From contig JAFRWU010000090.1 of the NCBI GenBank assembly GCA_017441705.1, forward strand, positions 1 through 35,679: 35,679 nucleotides of DNA, read 5' to 3'. This document shows, in pieces, positions 21,755 through 30,951 of the stretch; position 1 is the first letter of the stretch, and each line of letters opens with the position of its first letter. This DNA is from Clostridia bacterium (lineage in GTDB: Bacteria; Bacillota; Clostridia; Oscillospirales; QAMX01). Below the pieces are notes generated by a model. That model was not told where the DNA came from. It searched no databases and saw only the letters and a list, made by a program, of their open reading frames with translations. Both the position numbers and the translations under genes were made by a program.

Positions 21755-24175
21755 TCAGCGCAGCTCGATCCCCAGAGTGTGGGAAAGCTTCCGGAGGATC
21801 TTTTCGACGATCTTGTCGATCTCCTCCGCGGTGAATTCATGATCGTCGGGGGTGAAGACCAGGTTGAAGGCCATGCTCTTCTTCCCCTCTCCGATGGCCG
21901 CCGAGCGGTAGACGTCGAAGAGCTCCACCCGCGTGAGATACTTCGAGGAGGAGGCGATGGCCGACCTGACGGCTTCGGCGGTGGTCTCCTCCGGCGTCAC
22001 CAGGGCGAGATCGCGCTTTTCGGTGGGATAGCGCGGCACCGGGCGGTAGACCAGCTCGTCGGTCAGCTTCCCGAGGAGCTTTGCCGCATCCATCTCCAGG
22101 AGGAACACCGGCTTTTCCACCGCCAGCTCCCCGGCCACCTCGTAGGAAAGCTTGCCGAGGAAGCCTACCTCTTCCCCGTCCAGAAGGATCTTCGCGGTCA
22201 TGCCCGGATGCAGAAAGGGCTTTTCGGTCTTTTCATAGGTGAATCGGACGCCGAAGGCCTTCGCAACGGCTTCGGGCGCGCTCTTCATGGTAAAGAAGGT
22301 CTCCCCGTCGCCGAAGGCCGCGGCCGAGAGCATCGCATGCTCCTCGGGATAGCTTTCCAGGGGGAGCTTATCCGCGAGGAAAATATTCGCCGATTCAAAG
22401 AAGCGGCCCTCGGTGTTGCCGCGGCGCAGATTGCGGACCACGGCGTTCAGCATGGAGGGAAGCAGCGTGGTGCGCATCAGGGAAAGATCCTCGCTGATGG
22501 GGTTTTTGATGCGGATCGCCTTTCTTTCGGGGGCGTCGGGGGCAAAATGCATCATATCCAGATCCTTCGGCGAGAAGAAGGAATAGAAAATGGATTCGTA
22601 GAAGCCGGCCTTGGCCAGGGTGTTTTTCAGCTTCAGGAGCTTCTTCTGTCCGGCGTTCAGGCCGCCCGGGGTGACCTGAGCGCTGTCAAGGAAGCGGGGC
22701 ACAAGATGCTCGTATCCCCAGGAACGCACGACTTCTTCGGCGATATCCTGGGCGTGATCGTCGATATCCTCCCGGTAAGCGGGCACCAGGAGCGAAAGCG
22801 TATCCCCGTCGATCTCCGGCGCGAAGGAAAGCGCGGAAAGGCTCTTCAGGATCTCTTCGCGCGGGACGTCCACGCCGAGGATCCCGTCGATCCTCCCGAG
22901 ACTGACCTTGAGAGGCCGCGGCTCCACGCGGGAAGGATCGGCGGCGAAGCGGGCGGCGGTTTTCGACACGCGGCCGCAGCCCAGCTCTTCGATGAGGTGC
23001 AGCGCGCGCTTCATGCCCATTTCGGTGGACCATTCGTCCACGCCCTTTTCAAACCGCGCGCTGGAATCCGAATTCTGGCCCAGGGCGCGGGCGGTGTGCC
23101 GGACGTTGTCGCGGGCGAATTTCGCCGCCTCGAACACCACGCCGCACGTACTCTCCTTGATTTCGGAATTGAGGCCGCCCATGATCCCGGCCAGAGCTAC
23201 CGGACGCACGCCGTCGCAGATCACGAGGTTTTCGGGGTTCAGAGCGAAGGTCTTTTCGTCCAGAGTGACGATCTCCTCACCCGGCTTCGCGCGCCGGACG
23301 ACGATCTTTCTTTCCCGGAGATCGGCCAGATCGAAGGCGTGCATCGGCTGACCGAATTCCTTCAGGACGTAGTTGGTGATGTCCACCACGTTGGAGATGG
23401 CGTTGATGCCCACCAGCTTCAGTCTTCTCTGCATCCACGCCGGAGACGGCGCGATCTTCACGTCCGACACGTAATGGCCGAGATACCGCGGGCAGAGATC
23501 GGGGGCTTCCACCTCCACCGAGAAATCGATCTCCTCCCCGTTCTCCGTATAGTCCAGAGCGGGCAGGCGGAAGGGCTTGTTCAGAACGGCCGCCACCTCC
23601 CGGGCGACGCCGATCATGCCCTGACAGTCGGGACGGTTGGCGGTGACGGCGATGTCGAAAATCGCCTCGTCCAGACCCAAAAGCGGCTTCACGTCCTCGC
23701 CGGGGACGGCGTCCTCCGGCAGGACCAGAAGACCGACGTATCCCGCGCCGGGGTAAAGCTCCTCCGAAAGGCCCAGCTCCACGCCGGAGCAGAGCATGCC
23801 TTCGGAAAGCTCGCCGCGCAGTTTTCCCTTTTTGATGGTCATCAGACCCTCCACCGTCACGTGGTCCCGGGCGGTGGCGTAGACCTGCGCGCCCTCCAGG
23901 GCGACCGGATATTTCCCGCCGGGGCGGACGTTGTCGGCGCCGCAGCAGATCTGGAGAACGCCTTTTTCTCCGCAGTCCACCTTGCAGACGCTGATATGCG
24001 TATCGGGGATCGGATCGGCCGAAAGGACCCGGCCTACCACGACGCCGCGGATATCCCTGCCGGTTTCGATCAGTTCCTCCACTTCGAATCCCGCGGAAAA
24101 GAGTTTCCTTTCAAGCTCCTCGGGAGACACGTCGATCTCCACGTAATCCTTCAGCCAAGAAAGCGGTGCCAGCAT
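21755..24175 (-). CDS. pheT: Phenylalanine--tRNA ligase beta subunit
   Basis: An 806-residue subunit of the alpha2-beta2 enzyme that charges tRNA-Phe. The start MLAPLSWLKDYVEID is typical. The tRNA-binding OB domain runs from about residue 42 (GVVVGRVLSADPIPDTH), the B3/B4 editing region contains ITNYVLKEFGQPMHAFD, the B5 domain contains VSLGRIDGILGVDVP, and the C-terminal anticodon-binding FDX-ACB domain begins near PVPRYPTEKRDLALV. Full length with no break. AAAGGAG precedes the ATG, and the gap to pheS is 18 bp, so they are translated from one T-box-controlled mRNA. Confidence 0.97.
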   Translation of the reverse strand: MLAPLSWLKDYVEIDVSPEELERKLFSAGFEVEELIETGRDIRGVVVGRVLSADPIPDTHISVCKVDCGEKGVLQICCGADNVRPGGKYPVALEGAQVYATARDHVTVEGLMTIKKGKLRGELSEGMLCSGVELGLSEELYPGAGYVGLLVLPEDAVPGEDVKPLLGLDEAIFDIAVTANRPDCQGMIGVAREVAAVLNKPFRLPALDYTENGEEIDFSVEVEAPDLCPRYLGHYVSDVKIAPSPAWMQRRLKLVGINAISNVVDITNYVLKEFGQPMHAFDLADLRERKIVVRRAKPGEEIVTLDEKTFALNPENLVICDGVRPVALAGIMGGLNSEIKESTCGVVFEAAKFARDNVRHTARALGQNSDSSARFEKGVDEWSTEMGMKRALHLIEELGCGRVSKTAARFAADPSRVEPRPLKVSLGRIDGILGVDVPREEILKSLSALSFAPEIDGDTLSLLVPAYREDIDDHAQDIAEEVVRSWGYEHLVPRFLDSAQVTPGGLNAGQKKLLKLKNTLAKAGFYESIFYSFFSPKDLDMMHFAPDAPERKAIRIKNPISEDLSLMRTTLLPSMLNAVVRNLRRGNTEGRFFESANIFLADKLPLESYPEEHAMLSAAAFGDGETFFTMKSAPEAVAKAFGVRFTYEKTEKPFLHPGMTAKILLDGEEVGFLGKLSYEVAGELAVEKPVFLLEMDAAKLLGKLTDELVYRPVPRYPTEKRDLALVTPEETTAEAVRSAIASSSKYLTRVELFDVYRSAAIGEGKKSMAFNLVFTPDDHEFTAEEIDKIVEKILRKLSHTLGIELR

Positions 24176-24193
24176 ATTGTTTCTCCTTTCCCG

Positions 24194-25267
24194 TCAATCG
24201 CGGAACTGCGATGCGAAGCGGGTGTCCGATTCGAACAGCGCCTTGATGTTGTTGATGCCGTATTTCAGCATGGCGATCCGTTCCACGCCCATGCCGAAGG
24301 CAAAGCCCGAATACTCCTCCGGGTCGATGCCGCAGTTTTCCAGGACGTGCCGGTTCACGATCCCGGCGCCCAACACCTCGATCCAGCCGGTGCCCTTGCA
24401 GAGCTTGCAGCCCTTGCCGCCGCAGGCGAAACAGGAAACGTCCACCTCCACCGACGGTTCGGTGAAGGGGAAGTACGAGGGACGCAGGCGGGTCTTCACG
24501 CCCTTTCCGAAGATCTTTTCGGAGAAGGTGTCCAGCATCCCCTGCAGGTCGCAGACCGAGATCCCCCTGTCCACCACCAGGCCCTCCATCTGCGTGAACA
24601 TGGGCGAATGGGTGGCGTCGTCGTCCGAGCGGAAGACCTTTCCGGGCGACAGGACCTTGATCGGGGGCTTTTTCGCCTCCATCACGTGGATCTGCCCCGC
24701 CGAGGTCTGGGTCCGGAGCAGGAATTCCTCCGAGAGATAGAAGGTGTCCTGCATGTCCCGGGCGGGATGATCCTTCGGGGTGTTCAGTGCGGTGAAGTTG
24801 TAATAGTCGTTTTCGATCTCTCTTCCCTCGTAGATCTCGAATCCCATGCCGGCGAAAACGTCGATCAGCTCGTTGATCACCAGAGTGTCGGGATGCAGGG
24901 CGGCGAATTTCGTCTCCTCCGCGGGAAGGGTGACGTCGATATCCTCCGCCGCATTCTTTTTCAGGAGCTCCTGCTTCCGGATCCTCTCGTCGGTCTCCTG
25001 GAAGCGGACGGTGGCCCATTCCTTCAGCTCGTTGATGAATTTGCCGACGGCGGGACGGTCCTCCTTCGGCACTTCTCTGATGATCTGCATCAGTTCGGCG
25101 ATCCTGCCCTTGCGGTTGTCCAGGATCACCTTTCTGAATTCATAGAGAGACTTCGACGATTCGTAGGTCCCGATCTTCTTTTCCACCTCTTCGCGGATCG
25201 CGAGGAGCCTTTCCCTCACCGAGCCGGGAGCGGCGGCAAAGGAGAGCTTTTCTTCCGGCGTTGCCAT
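24194..25267 (-). CDS. pheS: Phenylalanine--tRNA ligase alpha subunit
   Basis: A 357-residue catalytic subunit of phenylalanyl-tRNA synthetase. Class II motifs are visible: [24 protein letters not shown], then [12 protein letters not shown] and [14 protein letters not shown], and motif 3 in [19 protein letters not shown] CxxCxxxxCxxC element ([12 protein letters not shown]), common in Firmicutes PheS, may bind zinc. The N-terminal coiled coil carries a somewhat long start (MATPEEKL), chosen because AAAGGAAG lies just upstream. Its transcription is controlled by the T-box leader. Confidence 0.97.
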   Translation of the reverse strand: MATPEEKLSFAAAPGSVRERLLAIREEVEKKIGTYESSKSLYEFRKVILDNRKGRIAELMQIIREVPKEDRPAVGKFINELKEWATVRFQETDERIRKQELLKKNAAEDIDVTLPAEETKFAALHPDTLVINELIDVFAGMGFEIYEGREIENDYYNFTALNTPKDHPARDMQDTFYLSEEFLLRTQTSAGQIHVMEAKKPPIKVLSPGKVFRSDDDATHSPMFTQMEGLVVDRGISVCDLQGMLDTFSEKIFGKGVKTRLRPSYFPFTEPSVEVDVSCFACGGKGCKLCKGTGWIEVLGAGIVNRHVLENCGIDPEEYSGFAFGMGVERIAMLKYGINNIKALFESDTRFASQFRD

Positions 25268-25316
25268 GCGATTCTTCCTTTCGTATTTCGTCTTTTTCTT
25301 CTGCGTGCAGGAGTCC

Positions 25317-25353
25317 GTAAAAAAACGCTCCCATCCCTTTCAGGACGGGAGCG
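25317..25353 (-). terminator. T-box regulated intrinsic terminator
   Basis: CGCTCCC (25353-25347) pairs with GGGAGCG (25332-25326), followed by seven T's. It is mutually exclusive with the antiterminator containing the T-box sequence. Confidence 0.9.
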
Positions 25354-25596
25354 CAGACTTGCGTTTCCGTGGTACCACCCGAATTCCGGGAGAAGACCTC
25401 CCGGCGCTTTCTTTCCGTCTGTAACGGGACGACCCGCAGCGCACTACCAGGCGGCATGACCGTCCTTCCCGCGCCGTGCTCCGGAGCGAAGGCCGCCTTT
25501 TCCCTCCGCAGAGACCGCTTTCAGCCGGGGCGGTCCTCTCTTTGCCGCGGAGCCCCGGAAAAGGGGCAAACTCCATCCACGCATCTTTTCAGTATA
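25317..25596 (-). promoter_or_regulatory. T-box riboswitch, tRNA-Phe specific, upstream of pheS
   Basis: The minus strand carries the T-box sequence GGGTGGTACCACGG (25380-25367) that pairs with the tRNA acceptor end. Stem I shows the AGAGAGG element and the GGCTGAAAGC distal loop. Its base can be drawn as GGAG-TTT-GCC on the 5' side facing GGC-CTTCG-CTCC on the 3' side, which puts a TTC (UUC, Phe) triplet at 25490-25488 in the specifier loop. The competing terminator is CGCTCCC (25353-25347) with GGGAGCG (25332-25326) and seven T's. Uncharged tRNA-Phe would allow read-through into pheST. Confidence 0.93.
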
Positions 25597-25602
25597 CGCG
25601 TC

Positions 25603-25631
25603 AGTATATCACGCCGCGGCGGCTTTGTCAA
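25603..25631 (-). promoter_or_regulatory. pheST promoter
   Basis: On the minus strand, TTGACA (25631-25626), a 17-bp spacer ending GTGA and TATACT (25608-25603). The -35 box abuts the stop of the upstream DUF4037 gene. Confidence 0.88.
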
Positions 25632-25635
25632 GCCG

Positions 25636-26577
25636 TCAAAGCGCGTAAAGCACCCCGGCGTTGCGCAGCGACGGATCCTCCACCCGGTCGTTTACCGAAT
25701 AGGCGTGCTTTTCCAGGTCCATGCAGACCGCGCCGGTCAGCTCTTCCTCCCTGAGGGCTTCGATGATCATTCCCGCGATGTCCTCCACGATCTCCGCCTT
25801 GCTTCCGGCCAGATCCCGGCCGTTGTCGGTGGTGATGAGGAATTCCAGGGTGTCCGCCAGCTCCGGGAAGCGCGGAAGACCGCGCATCGCCCGGAAGCTC
25901 CACTTGTAGAAGGGGCGGTAGACGCGGTTCAGAAGAAAGACCGTCTGCATGGTCCGGTCGGCGAATTCGAAGATCGCGAGCTGCGCGGCGCCGGTCTCTC
26001 CGTGGGCGAGGGCGCGGGAGTAGTTATACTGTCCCGCCTGACCCATCAGGAGAAGGTTCGCCGCAAGCTTTTTCTTCCGGACGTCCTCCGGATACCGGGC
26101 GAGCTTTTCCCGGAGCCGGGAGACCCTTCCCGCCCCGTCGAAGAAAACCTCGCCGTTCACGGCTTCCGCCAGCGCATATTCGGGCACGCGGAGCCACTCC
26201 TCCGCCGTTTCGGGGCCCTCCGGGAATCCGGTCTTTTCCCGGAAGAAGTCCTCCGTGCGCACGACCCCGCGCCTTGCGCCGCCCACGGGGGAAAGCATCC
26301 CGCGGGAAAAGCCTCCGAATTCCTTCGGGAGCTTCGCATAGGCGCGCTCCAGCAAGAATGCCTCCCTCCGGCCGACCTCTTCCTCGCCGGGAAGCAGGAT
26401 CAGGAAGCCGGGCTCCAGATCGTGATCCCGGGACACCTCGTCGTCAAAGCCGAAGCATTCGGATCCCGATCCGAAAAGTCCGGCGGCGATCTTCGGAAGA
26501 AGCTCCGGGAACTCCTTTTCCAGCATTTCTTTCCCGAAGGTCCCGTAATACTCTCTTGCAAGCTCAAGTCCTTTCAT
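25636..26577 (-). CDS. DUF4037 nucleotidyltransferase-like protein
   Basis: A 313-residue soluble protein of the DUF4037 family. Near the N-terminus, GLFGSGSECFGFDDEVSRDHDLEP carries the GS (36-37) and paired acidic residues (Asp45-Asp46 and Asp51-x-Asp53) seen in the nucleotidyltransferase fold. The rest is mostly helical, with TDNGRDLAGSKAEIVEDIAGMI near the C-terminus. The activity is unproven; transfer of a nucleotide to a protein, RNA or small molecule is possible by fold. AAAAGG precedes the ATG, which overlaps the TPR gene end by 14 bp, so the two products are likely partners. It is the last gene of a five-gene operon. Confidence 0.82.
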   Translation of the reverse strand: MKGLELAREYYGTFGKEMLEKEFPELLPKIAAGLFGSGSECFGFDDEVSRDHDLEPGFLILLPGEEEVGRREAFLLERAYAKLPKEFGGFSRGMLSPVGGARRGVVRTEDFFREKTGFPEGPETAEEWLRVPEYALAEAVNGEVFFDGAGRVSRLREKLARYPEDVRKKKLAANLLLMGQAGQYNYSRALAHGETGAAQLAIFEFADRTMQTVFLLNRVYRPFYKWSFRAMRGLPRFPELADTLEFLITTDNGRDLAGSKAEIVEDIAGMIIEALREEELTGAVCMDLEKHAYSVNDRVEDPSLRNAGVLYAL

Positions 26578-27400
26578 AGATCCTTTTCGCCTCCTCCCGA
26601 AACTCCTTCGCCGCGCGGAACCAGCCGTAATAGGCGAAGGTCGGCGCGCATTTTTCCATCGTAAAGGCGGTATACCCGTTTTTCGGCAGGGACGGCGTTT
26701 TGAGGAGCCTTTCCGCCTCCTCCAGGAGGGCGAAGATCTCCTCCTCCGCCTCCTCTCCCCGCTCGGCCTCCCGGGCGTCGGCCAGATTCAGAAGGGTCAC
26801 CGCCCGTTCCAGCTCTCCGTTTTCGACCTTCTCCATGATCCGGAGAGCGCGGTGATAATACTCCGCCGCCTCCCGGAAGCGGCCGGTCGCCGCGTAAGCC
26901 AGCGCCGTGTTGTTGTACAGTCCGCCGAACCGCGGGTCCTCCGGGGAAAGCCTGGCCCGGTAGATCTCTCCCGCCCGTTCGTAATACGGCACGGCCTTTT
27001 CGGCCATGCCGAAGGAATTCAATACCGTGCCGACGTTGAGAAGGGTCGTGCCGCCGGTGACCGCGTCCGAAAGCCGGAGAAGCTCCACGAGCTTTTCGGC
27101 TCTCTCCGCTTCCCGGAGCGCTTCCTCTCTCTTTCCGTTTTTCCGGAAATAGCCCATCCGCTCGTTCCGGAGAGCGAGTTCTCCCTGCAGGTCGTTCCCC
27201 GCTTCGGCCTCCCGGAGCCAGTAGTCCAGGTGCCGTCCGGCCGCTGCCTGGTCGTCGTGCTCCAGATACTGATCGAGTTTTTCCATCACCCGTCCCACCG
27301 GAATGGGCGAAACAGGCGGCTCCGGCTTGTAAAAATCCGGGTCGAAGGGGCAAACGGGTTCCCGGTACTCCTCGGGCCGAAGCGATTCCTTTTCCGTCAT
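26564..27400 (-). CDS. Tetratricopeptide repeat protein
   Basis: A 278-residue helical protein with at least three TPR-like repeats. Clear ones are NVGTVLNSFGMAEKAVPYYERAGEIY and NTALAYAATGRFREAAEYYHRALRIM-type segments between about residues 120 and 200. A proline-rich N-terminus (CPFDPDFYKPEPPVSP) precedes them. TPRs bind other proteins, and the overlapping DUF4037 gene suggests that its product is the partner. GGAGGA precedes the ATG. The gene starts 13 bp after the GH38 stop and is in the same transcript. No catalytic motif is seen. Confidence 0.83.
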   Translation of the reverse strand: MTEKESLRPEEYREPVCPFDPDFYKPEPPVSPIPVGRVMEKLDQYLEHDDQAAAGRHLDYWLREAEAGNDLQGELALRNERMGYFRKNGKREEALREAERAEKLVELLRLSDAVTGGTTLLNVGTVLNSFGMAEKAVPYYERAGEIYRARLSPEDPRFGGLYNNTALAYAATGRFREAAEYYHRALRIMEKVENGELERAVTLLNLADAREAERGEEAEEEIFALLEEAERLLKTPSLPKNGYTAFTMEKCAPTFAYYGWFRAAKEFREEAKRIYERT

Positions 27401-27413
27401 ATCGTCCTCCGTG

Positions 27414-30095
27414 TCAGCATTTTTCCAGATACAGGGTCAGAAGACCTTTCCCCCGCAGGGCGAAGGAGATCTCTCCGGTCCTTCCCAGGCTTTTGATCTT
27501 CTTCTCCTCCAGCGTCGCCTCAAAGACCTCAAAGTCCCCGGGCAGCGCAAGGGAGAGCCTTCCCTGCCGCTCCTCCTCTTCCGTGTTCAGGATGCGCACC
27601 ACCAGCGCCTCCTTTTCCGGAACCTTATAGAAGGCTGTGACCCGAAGCCCCTCGCCCAGGAGAGTGAAGAGGCTCCCCCGATCGGGAAGGCGCTTTTCGG
27701 GCTTTCGATAGTCGGGCATGACGGATTCCTCCGGGGCGCGCCCGACCGCGGCGAAGAGGGGATTCGTGAGTCCCGACGCCGCGCGGATCAGGGCGGGGAC
27801 CTTCCTTTTCCCGGGGATCAGCATCAGGTCGTAATCGATCGGGACGAGATTCTGCGCCTCGTTCATCCGGTATTCCGGCGTCCGCGCGAAGACCGCCGTA
27901 TCGATGGCGTCGTTGGCGCGCAGGAGCGTCAGCGCCAGAGCCCGCGCGCGGTCGTCGATCACTTCGTATTCGAAGATCCCCCGCGCAGCCGCCGCAAGCC
28001 CGCCCGAAGGGGAGACGACGCCGGCGTAATCCTGCATCGGGAAGGTGGCGTAAGCCTGTTCTTCGGGCAGATCGGGATCGTAAGGCACGCGGATCGGGCG
28101 GAAGACCGTATCGAAGGCCTGGCCGCCGAAGGATTCCTCCGCATCGGAAAGATACGTGGGGAAAAGGACGCGCAGGCGATGGTTCCGGCTCCGGTTCTCC
28201 ACCGTAAGCGAAAGATCGGCTTCCCGCGCGCCTTTCCGGAGACCGATCACCGCCGTCACGCGGAGAGGCTTTTTCTCTTCGCTCCGGCGGGTGCGGTCCC
28301 CGCTGATCCCGTCGGGAACGGAGATCGTCACCGCGACCTTCATCGCCGCGCCGAGCGGCGTATCGTATAAGAGCCCGCTTTCGGCGGACGCCGCGACGGA
28401 GGTGATCACGCCCGGTTCCTTTTCGGGCGGAATGTGGACGTAAACGCTTCCGGCCTCGCCGGCATCCTCCAGAAGGAACTGGCCCGGATAGGTCCTTCCC
28501 TCCGGAAGGTCGGTGAGATCGAAGGTGCCGTTGGGATTCAGGCGGATGCGGAGAAGGCCGTTGTCGAGGACGCCGGGCTCCGCCGCGAAATACGCGTACC
28601 GCCGGTTTTGAAGTCCTTTCGCCTTTTTCCGCGGCGCAAGCCGCAGCCGGAGCCACCCGCCGCCGGGGATCTCCGGGAGCTCGGCGAGAAGACGCACGTC
28701 GGTCTTTTCTCCCCAGGTAGGATGGCCGCGGCGGGGGTTGTAGCGCACGTCGCCGGTCGCGGCGCTGTCCAGGATCGCGTGAGGGATCTCGCGTCCCCCG
28801 GCGTCCAGAAGGGCGAAGTTCTCGTCCCCGAAGCCGCGGGGGATCTGCAGATCGAGACGTACGACGCCTCCCCGGGCGTCCGATGAAAGGTTCAGGATCC
28901 AGACCGAGGGCTCCTCCTCCCCGAGGGAGGCGAGATAGCGGAAGCTTCCTTCCGCGCACTGCTCCGCAAGCGACATCGCCGCGCCGTAGCGCGCCATGAC
29001 CTGCTCGAACACCTCGTCGACCGACGAACAGCCGAGGCTGTCGTGGGCGTGGTTTTCCAGAAGATACCGCCAGGCGCGCGTCAAAGCCCAGTCGGGATGC
29101 TCCGCGCCGAAGAGCCACGCCGCCGCGGCCATGGGCTCAAGGCGGCGGACCAGGAAGCGCTCAGATTCGTAGTGGCGCTTCTTTTCCCGCGGGTGCAGAG
29201 CGTTGGTGGATTCCAGGATCGATTCGCGGGTATAAAGAAGCTCTCCCCGGACGCGGAGCGGCTGCAGGCCGCGTTCCCCGTAATCCTTTTTTACCGCGTC
29301 CGCGTATTCCATGGGGGTGCTCTGCTTCGCCTCGGCCTCCGGGTAAAGGGCGTTGAGCTTTTCGATCACGGCGAACAGCTCTTCCTCCGCGAAGGAATGG
29401 TCGATGCCGTTGAGCCAGAGGCGATGGACGCTGTCGGTCTTGTAATCCCGGAGCTTCCGGAGAGCCTCCACCCGGCTTCGGAGCCCCGCCCGGTGAAAAA
29501 CGACCCCGTCGATGGTCTCGTCGAAGTCTTCCTCCTCCAGGGGCAGTGCGGTGGCTTCGCCGTAGCCGTCGTTGGTATAGAACATATGGACGGTCGTGCC
29601 GTCGGCTCCTTCCCAGAGAAAACAGCTCCGTGCTTCCTTGGGCATGCCGCGCCAGGCCATGACGTCGGTTATCCCGAAGCCCTTGAGGATCTGCGGAAGC
29701 TGGGAGGTGTGGCCGAATTCATCCACCTCGTAGGAAAAGCGCATCGCGCCGCCGAGCCTTTCCGATTCCCGGACGCCCGCCTGAAGATTGCGGATCAGTC
29801 CTTCTCCGCCCACCAGGTTTTCCAGCGGCTGGGTATACCAGGGTCCGGGAAGGAGCCTTCCTTCCCGGACGAGCCTTTCCACCCGCGGCCGCATGCCGGG
29901 CTTCGCCTCCAGATAATCGCCGATCATGGCGAACTGGCCGTCCAGGACGAACCGGTAGCGCTCCTCGCGCTCGAGAAGCGCCACGAGCCGGTCGCACAGT
30001 CTTACCAGCCGTACCAGATATTTTTCGTGGGACTGGTACCATTCCCGGTCCCAGTGAGTGTTGCTGATCAGATGGAATACCTCTTTCTTTTCCAT
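27414..30095 (-). CDS. Alpha-mannosidase, glycoside hydrolase family 38
   Basis: An 893-residue enzyme removing alpha-linked mannose from oligosaccharides. The zinc site begins with SNTHWDREWY (His14, Asp16), the nucleophile segment is EVDEFGHTSQLPQI (Asp125), and the late catalytic-domain motif ENHAHDSLGCSSVDEVF contains further zinc and substrate residues. The C-terminal half holds the usual beta-sandwich domains (SVWILNLSSDARGG onward). No signal peptide is present, as in cytoplasmic MngB-type enzymes that act on imported sugars, possibly phosphorylated. AAAGGAG precedes the ATG. It follows the SDR gene by 40 bp in the operon. Confidence 0.93.
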   Translation of the reverse strand: MEKKEVFHLISNTHWDREWYQSHEKYLVRLVRLCDRLVALLEREERYRFVLDGQFAMIGDYLEAKPGMRPRVERLVREGRLLPGPWYTQPLENLVGGEGLIRNLQAGVRESERLGGAMRFSYEVDEFGHTSQLPQILKGFGITDVMAWRGMPKEARSCFLWEGADGTTVHMFYTNDGYGEATALPLEEEDFDETIDGVVFHRAGLRSRVEALRKLRDYKTDSVHRLWLNGIDHSFAEEELFAVIEKLNALYPEAEAKQSTPMEYADAVKKDYGERGLQPLRVRGELLYTRESILESTNALHPREKKRHYESERFLVRRLEPMAAAAWLFGAEHPDWALTRAWRYLLENHAHDSLGCSSVDEVFEQVMARYGAAMSLAEQCAEGSFRYLASLGEEEPSVWILNLSSDARGGVVRLDLQIPRGFGDENFALLDAGGREIPHAILDSAATGDVRYNPRRGHPTWGEKTDVRLLAELPEIPGGGWLRLRLAPRKKAKGLQNRRYAYFAAEPGVLDNGLLRIRLNPNGTFDLTDLPEGRTYPGQFLLEDAGEAGSVYVHIPPEKEPGVITSVAASAESGLLYDTPLGAAMKVAVTISVPDGISGDRTRRSEEKKPLRVTAVIGLRKGAREADLSLTVENRSRNHRLRVLFPTYLSDAEESFGGQAFDTVFRPIRVPYDPDLPEEQAYATFPMQDYAGVVSPSGGLAAAARGIFEYEVIDDRARALALTLLRANDAIDTAVFARTPEYRMNEAQNLVPIDYDLMLIPGKRKVPALIRAASGLTNPLFAAVGRAPEESVMPDYRKPEKRLPDRGSLFTLLGEGLRVTAFYKVPEKEALVVRILNTEEEERQGRLSLALPGDFEVFEATLEEKKIKSLGRTGEISFALRGKGLLTLYLEKC

Positions 30096-30135
30096 AACCG
30101 ACTCCTTTCCGAAAAGCGGGCGGCGCCTCGCCCGG

Positions 30136-30903
30136 TCAGATGGCGGGCATTTCGGTCCCGCCGTTCACCGGCAGATGGGCGCCGGTGATAAAGCTTGCCA
30201 GGTCGCTTGCCAGGAAAAGCACGGCGTTGGCGATCTCCTGATCGGTGCCGCGCCGGGCCAGAGGCACCGACGCCTCGTACTTCGGATCCCGTTCGGTGTG
30301 GGCCGCCCGGTCCCGTTCGCTGATCGTCCAGCCCGGCGCCACCTGGTTGACCGTGACGCCGAAGGGGCCGACCTCCTTCGCGAGCACCCGCATCACCCCG
30401 TCCATGCCGCGCTTGCCCGCGTCGTAGGCCGACTCGGTCTTTCCGCAGCGCATGGCGCATTCGGTGTTGATGCCGACGATCCTGCCGTACCCCTGCTCCT
30501 TCATGTGGGGCACGAAGGCCTTCGCCATGAAGACGTTCTGCAGGACGCAGGTCCGGAACTGGCTTTCGTAGTCCTCGACCGGCTGGTCCAGCACCTCTTT
30601 CCAGGCATACTGGGCCACCGCGGCGGTCACGTAGATGTCGGGAAGGGTGAATTCCCGCTCGATCTTTTCCTTCATCGCCATGACCGAGGCGAGGTCGCCC
30701 ATGTCGGCCTCGGCCGTGAAGGTCCGCACACCGGTCTCCTCCCGGATCGCGGCGGCGATCTCCTCCGCCTTTTCGGGGCGGGAAAAGCTGTGCAGGATCA
30801 CGTCGGCCCCCGCGCGGGCCAGGGTGGCCGCCATCACGCGGCCGAGGTCTCCGCTGGCTCCGGTGACCAGCGCGGTTTTTCCTTTCAGATCGACAGGGAT
30901 CAT
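30136..30903 (-). CDS. Short-chain dehydrogenase/reductase family protein
   Basis: A 255-residue Rossmann-fold protein. The cofactor loop TGASGDLG is at 14-21 and the catalytic YxxxK is SAYDAGKRG (Tyr160, Lys164). Two departures from the classical family are seen. The NNAG motif reads TAAV (93-96), and the residue 13 before the tyrosine, normally serine, is Thr147 (GINTECAM). It may still oxidise or reduce a sugar or sugar acid, given its place between GH35 and GH38 genes, but catalysis needs testing. AAAAGGAGG precedes the ATG. The gap to GH35 is 48 bp. Confidence 0.88.
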   Translation of the reverse strand: MIPVDLKGKTALVTGASGDLGRVMAATLARAGADVILHSFSRPEKAEEIAAAIREETGVRTFTAEADMGDLASVMAMKEKIEREFTLPDIYVTAAVAQYAWKEVLDQPVEDYESQFRTCVLQNVFMAKAFVPHMKEQGYGRIVGINTECAMRCGKTESAYDAGKRGMDGVMRVLAKEVGPFGVTVNQVAPGWTISERDRAAHTERDPKYEASVPLARRGTDQEIANAVLFLASDLASFITGAHLPVNGGTEMPAI

Positions 30904-30951
30904 TCCGTTTCCTCCTTTTCTTCCGCGAGCGCGAAGCGCGGGATCTTTTCT

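Noticed and set aside
21605..25459. A very long open frame on the plus strand across pheT and pheS
   Set aside because: It is a by-product of GC-rich codon structure opposite two certain genes; the translation is rich in His, Arg and Asp with no known domain and no ribosome site.
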